From: DAOTZS01 sp034434335 | GTDB taxonomy: Bacteria; Chloroflexota; Anaerolineae; CG2-30-64-16 | Assembly (NCBI GenBank): GCA_034434335.1 | Contig: DAOTZS010000202.1 | Span: 1 to 6,240 of the forward strand | Length of the DNA stretch: 6,240 nucleotides | Reading direction: 5' to 3' | In this document: positions 6,134 through 6,240 of the stretch, one piece after another | Layout of the letters: every line of letters begins with the position of its first letter | Position numbering within the stretch: position 1 is the stretch's first letter | Notes under the pieces: generated by a model | Database searches by the model: none | Told to the model about the DNA's origin: nothing | The model's input: only the letters and a program-made list of their open reading frames with translations | Position numbers and translations under genes: made by a program

Positions 6134-6240
6134 TGGTTTTCGCCCTTCTTGCCGTAATCACCCTGGCCGCCGCGTTGATGGTGGTTACCACCAGAAACCT
6201 GCTGCGCGCCGCGCTGTGGCTGGTGCTTGCCTTTTTTGGC
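6124..6240 (+). CDS. nuoJ: NADH-quinone oxidoreductase subunit J (N-terminal 39 residues; 3' end outside window)
   Basis: NuoJ is a membrane-arm subunit whose third helix links quinone reduction to proton pumping. Only 39 residues are inside the window: MQLVVFALLAVITLAAALM, then VVTTRNLLRAALWLVLAFFG. The first hydrophobic helix followed by a VVTTRN-type turn and an AALWL...FFG start of the second helix is the usual NuoJ beginning (compare VTxRNPVxAALxLxxxFF). The ATG at 6124-6126 has AAGGAA nine bases upstream. Its place after nuoH agrees, although nuoI normally comes between. The conserved third helix lies outside the window. Confidence 0.88.
   Translation, partial: MQLVVFALLAVITLAAALMVVTTRNLLRAALWLVLAFFG

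Overview
The window carries a respiratory complex I (NADH:quinone oxidoreductase, nuo) locus split into two divergent gene sets. It reads as chromosomal DNA of a GC-rich bacterium. The fused nuoCD, the short 163-residue NuoB, the NuoA and NuoH sequence types and the C-rich intergenic foldback element are most reminiscent of Chloroflexota (Anaerolineae-like). That placement rests on recalled family character, not on a search.

Minus strand, read from about 3985 down to 1: a promoter, then nuoA (copy 1, 3532-3888), nuoB (2992-3483), nuoCD (1172-2926) and a continuous frame encoding NuoE joined to NuoF (1-1160, running off the left edge). These make most of the peripheral arm: NADH/FMN site, N2 cluster and quinone-cavity subunits. 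Plus strand, read from about 4075 to the right edge: a promoter and structured leader, a second divergent nuoA (copy 2, TTG start, 4168-4524), an inserted foldback element (4551-4747), nuoH (4787-5950), a 173-nt scar-like stretch with a 56-codon ORF, and the start of nuoJ (6124 onward). This set is membrane-arm genes, each module being led by its own nuoA. The nuoI gene, usually found between nuoH and nuoJ, is not there; nuoG and nuoK-N would lie outside the window if present.

The least ordinary parts are non-coding. Between nuoA copy 2 and nuoH sits a 197-bp transposase-less, MITE-like element with 13-bp terminal inverted repeats (12/13 matching) and an 8-bp target duplication (7/8). It folds as a three-leaf cloverleaf and carries G-quadruplex motifs on both strands. 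Removing it joins two 17-bp imperfect repeats in tandem, so it seems to have split a paired operator-like site. The 279-bp divergent region holds back-to-back promoter candidates, a palindrome and a leader hairpin. No CRISPR array, RNA gene or defence system was seen.
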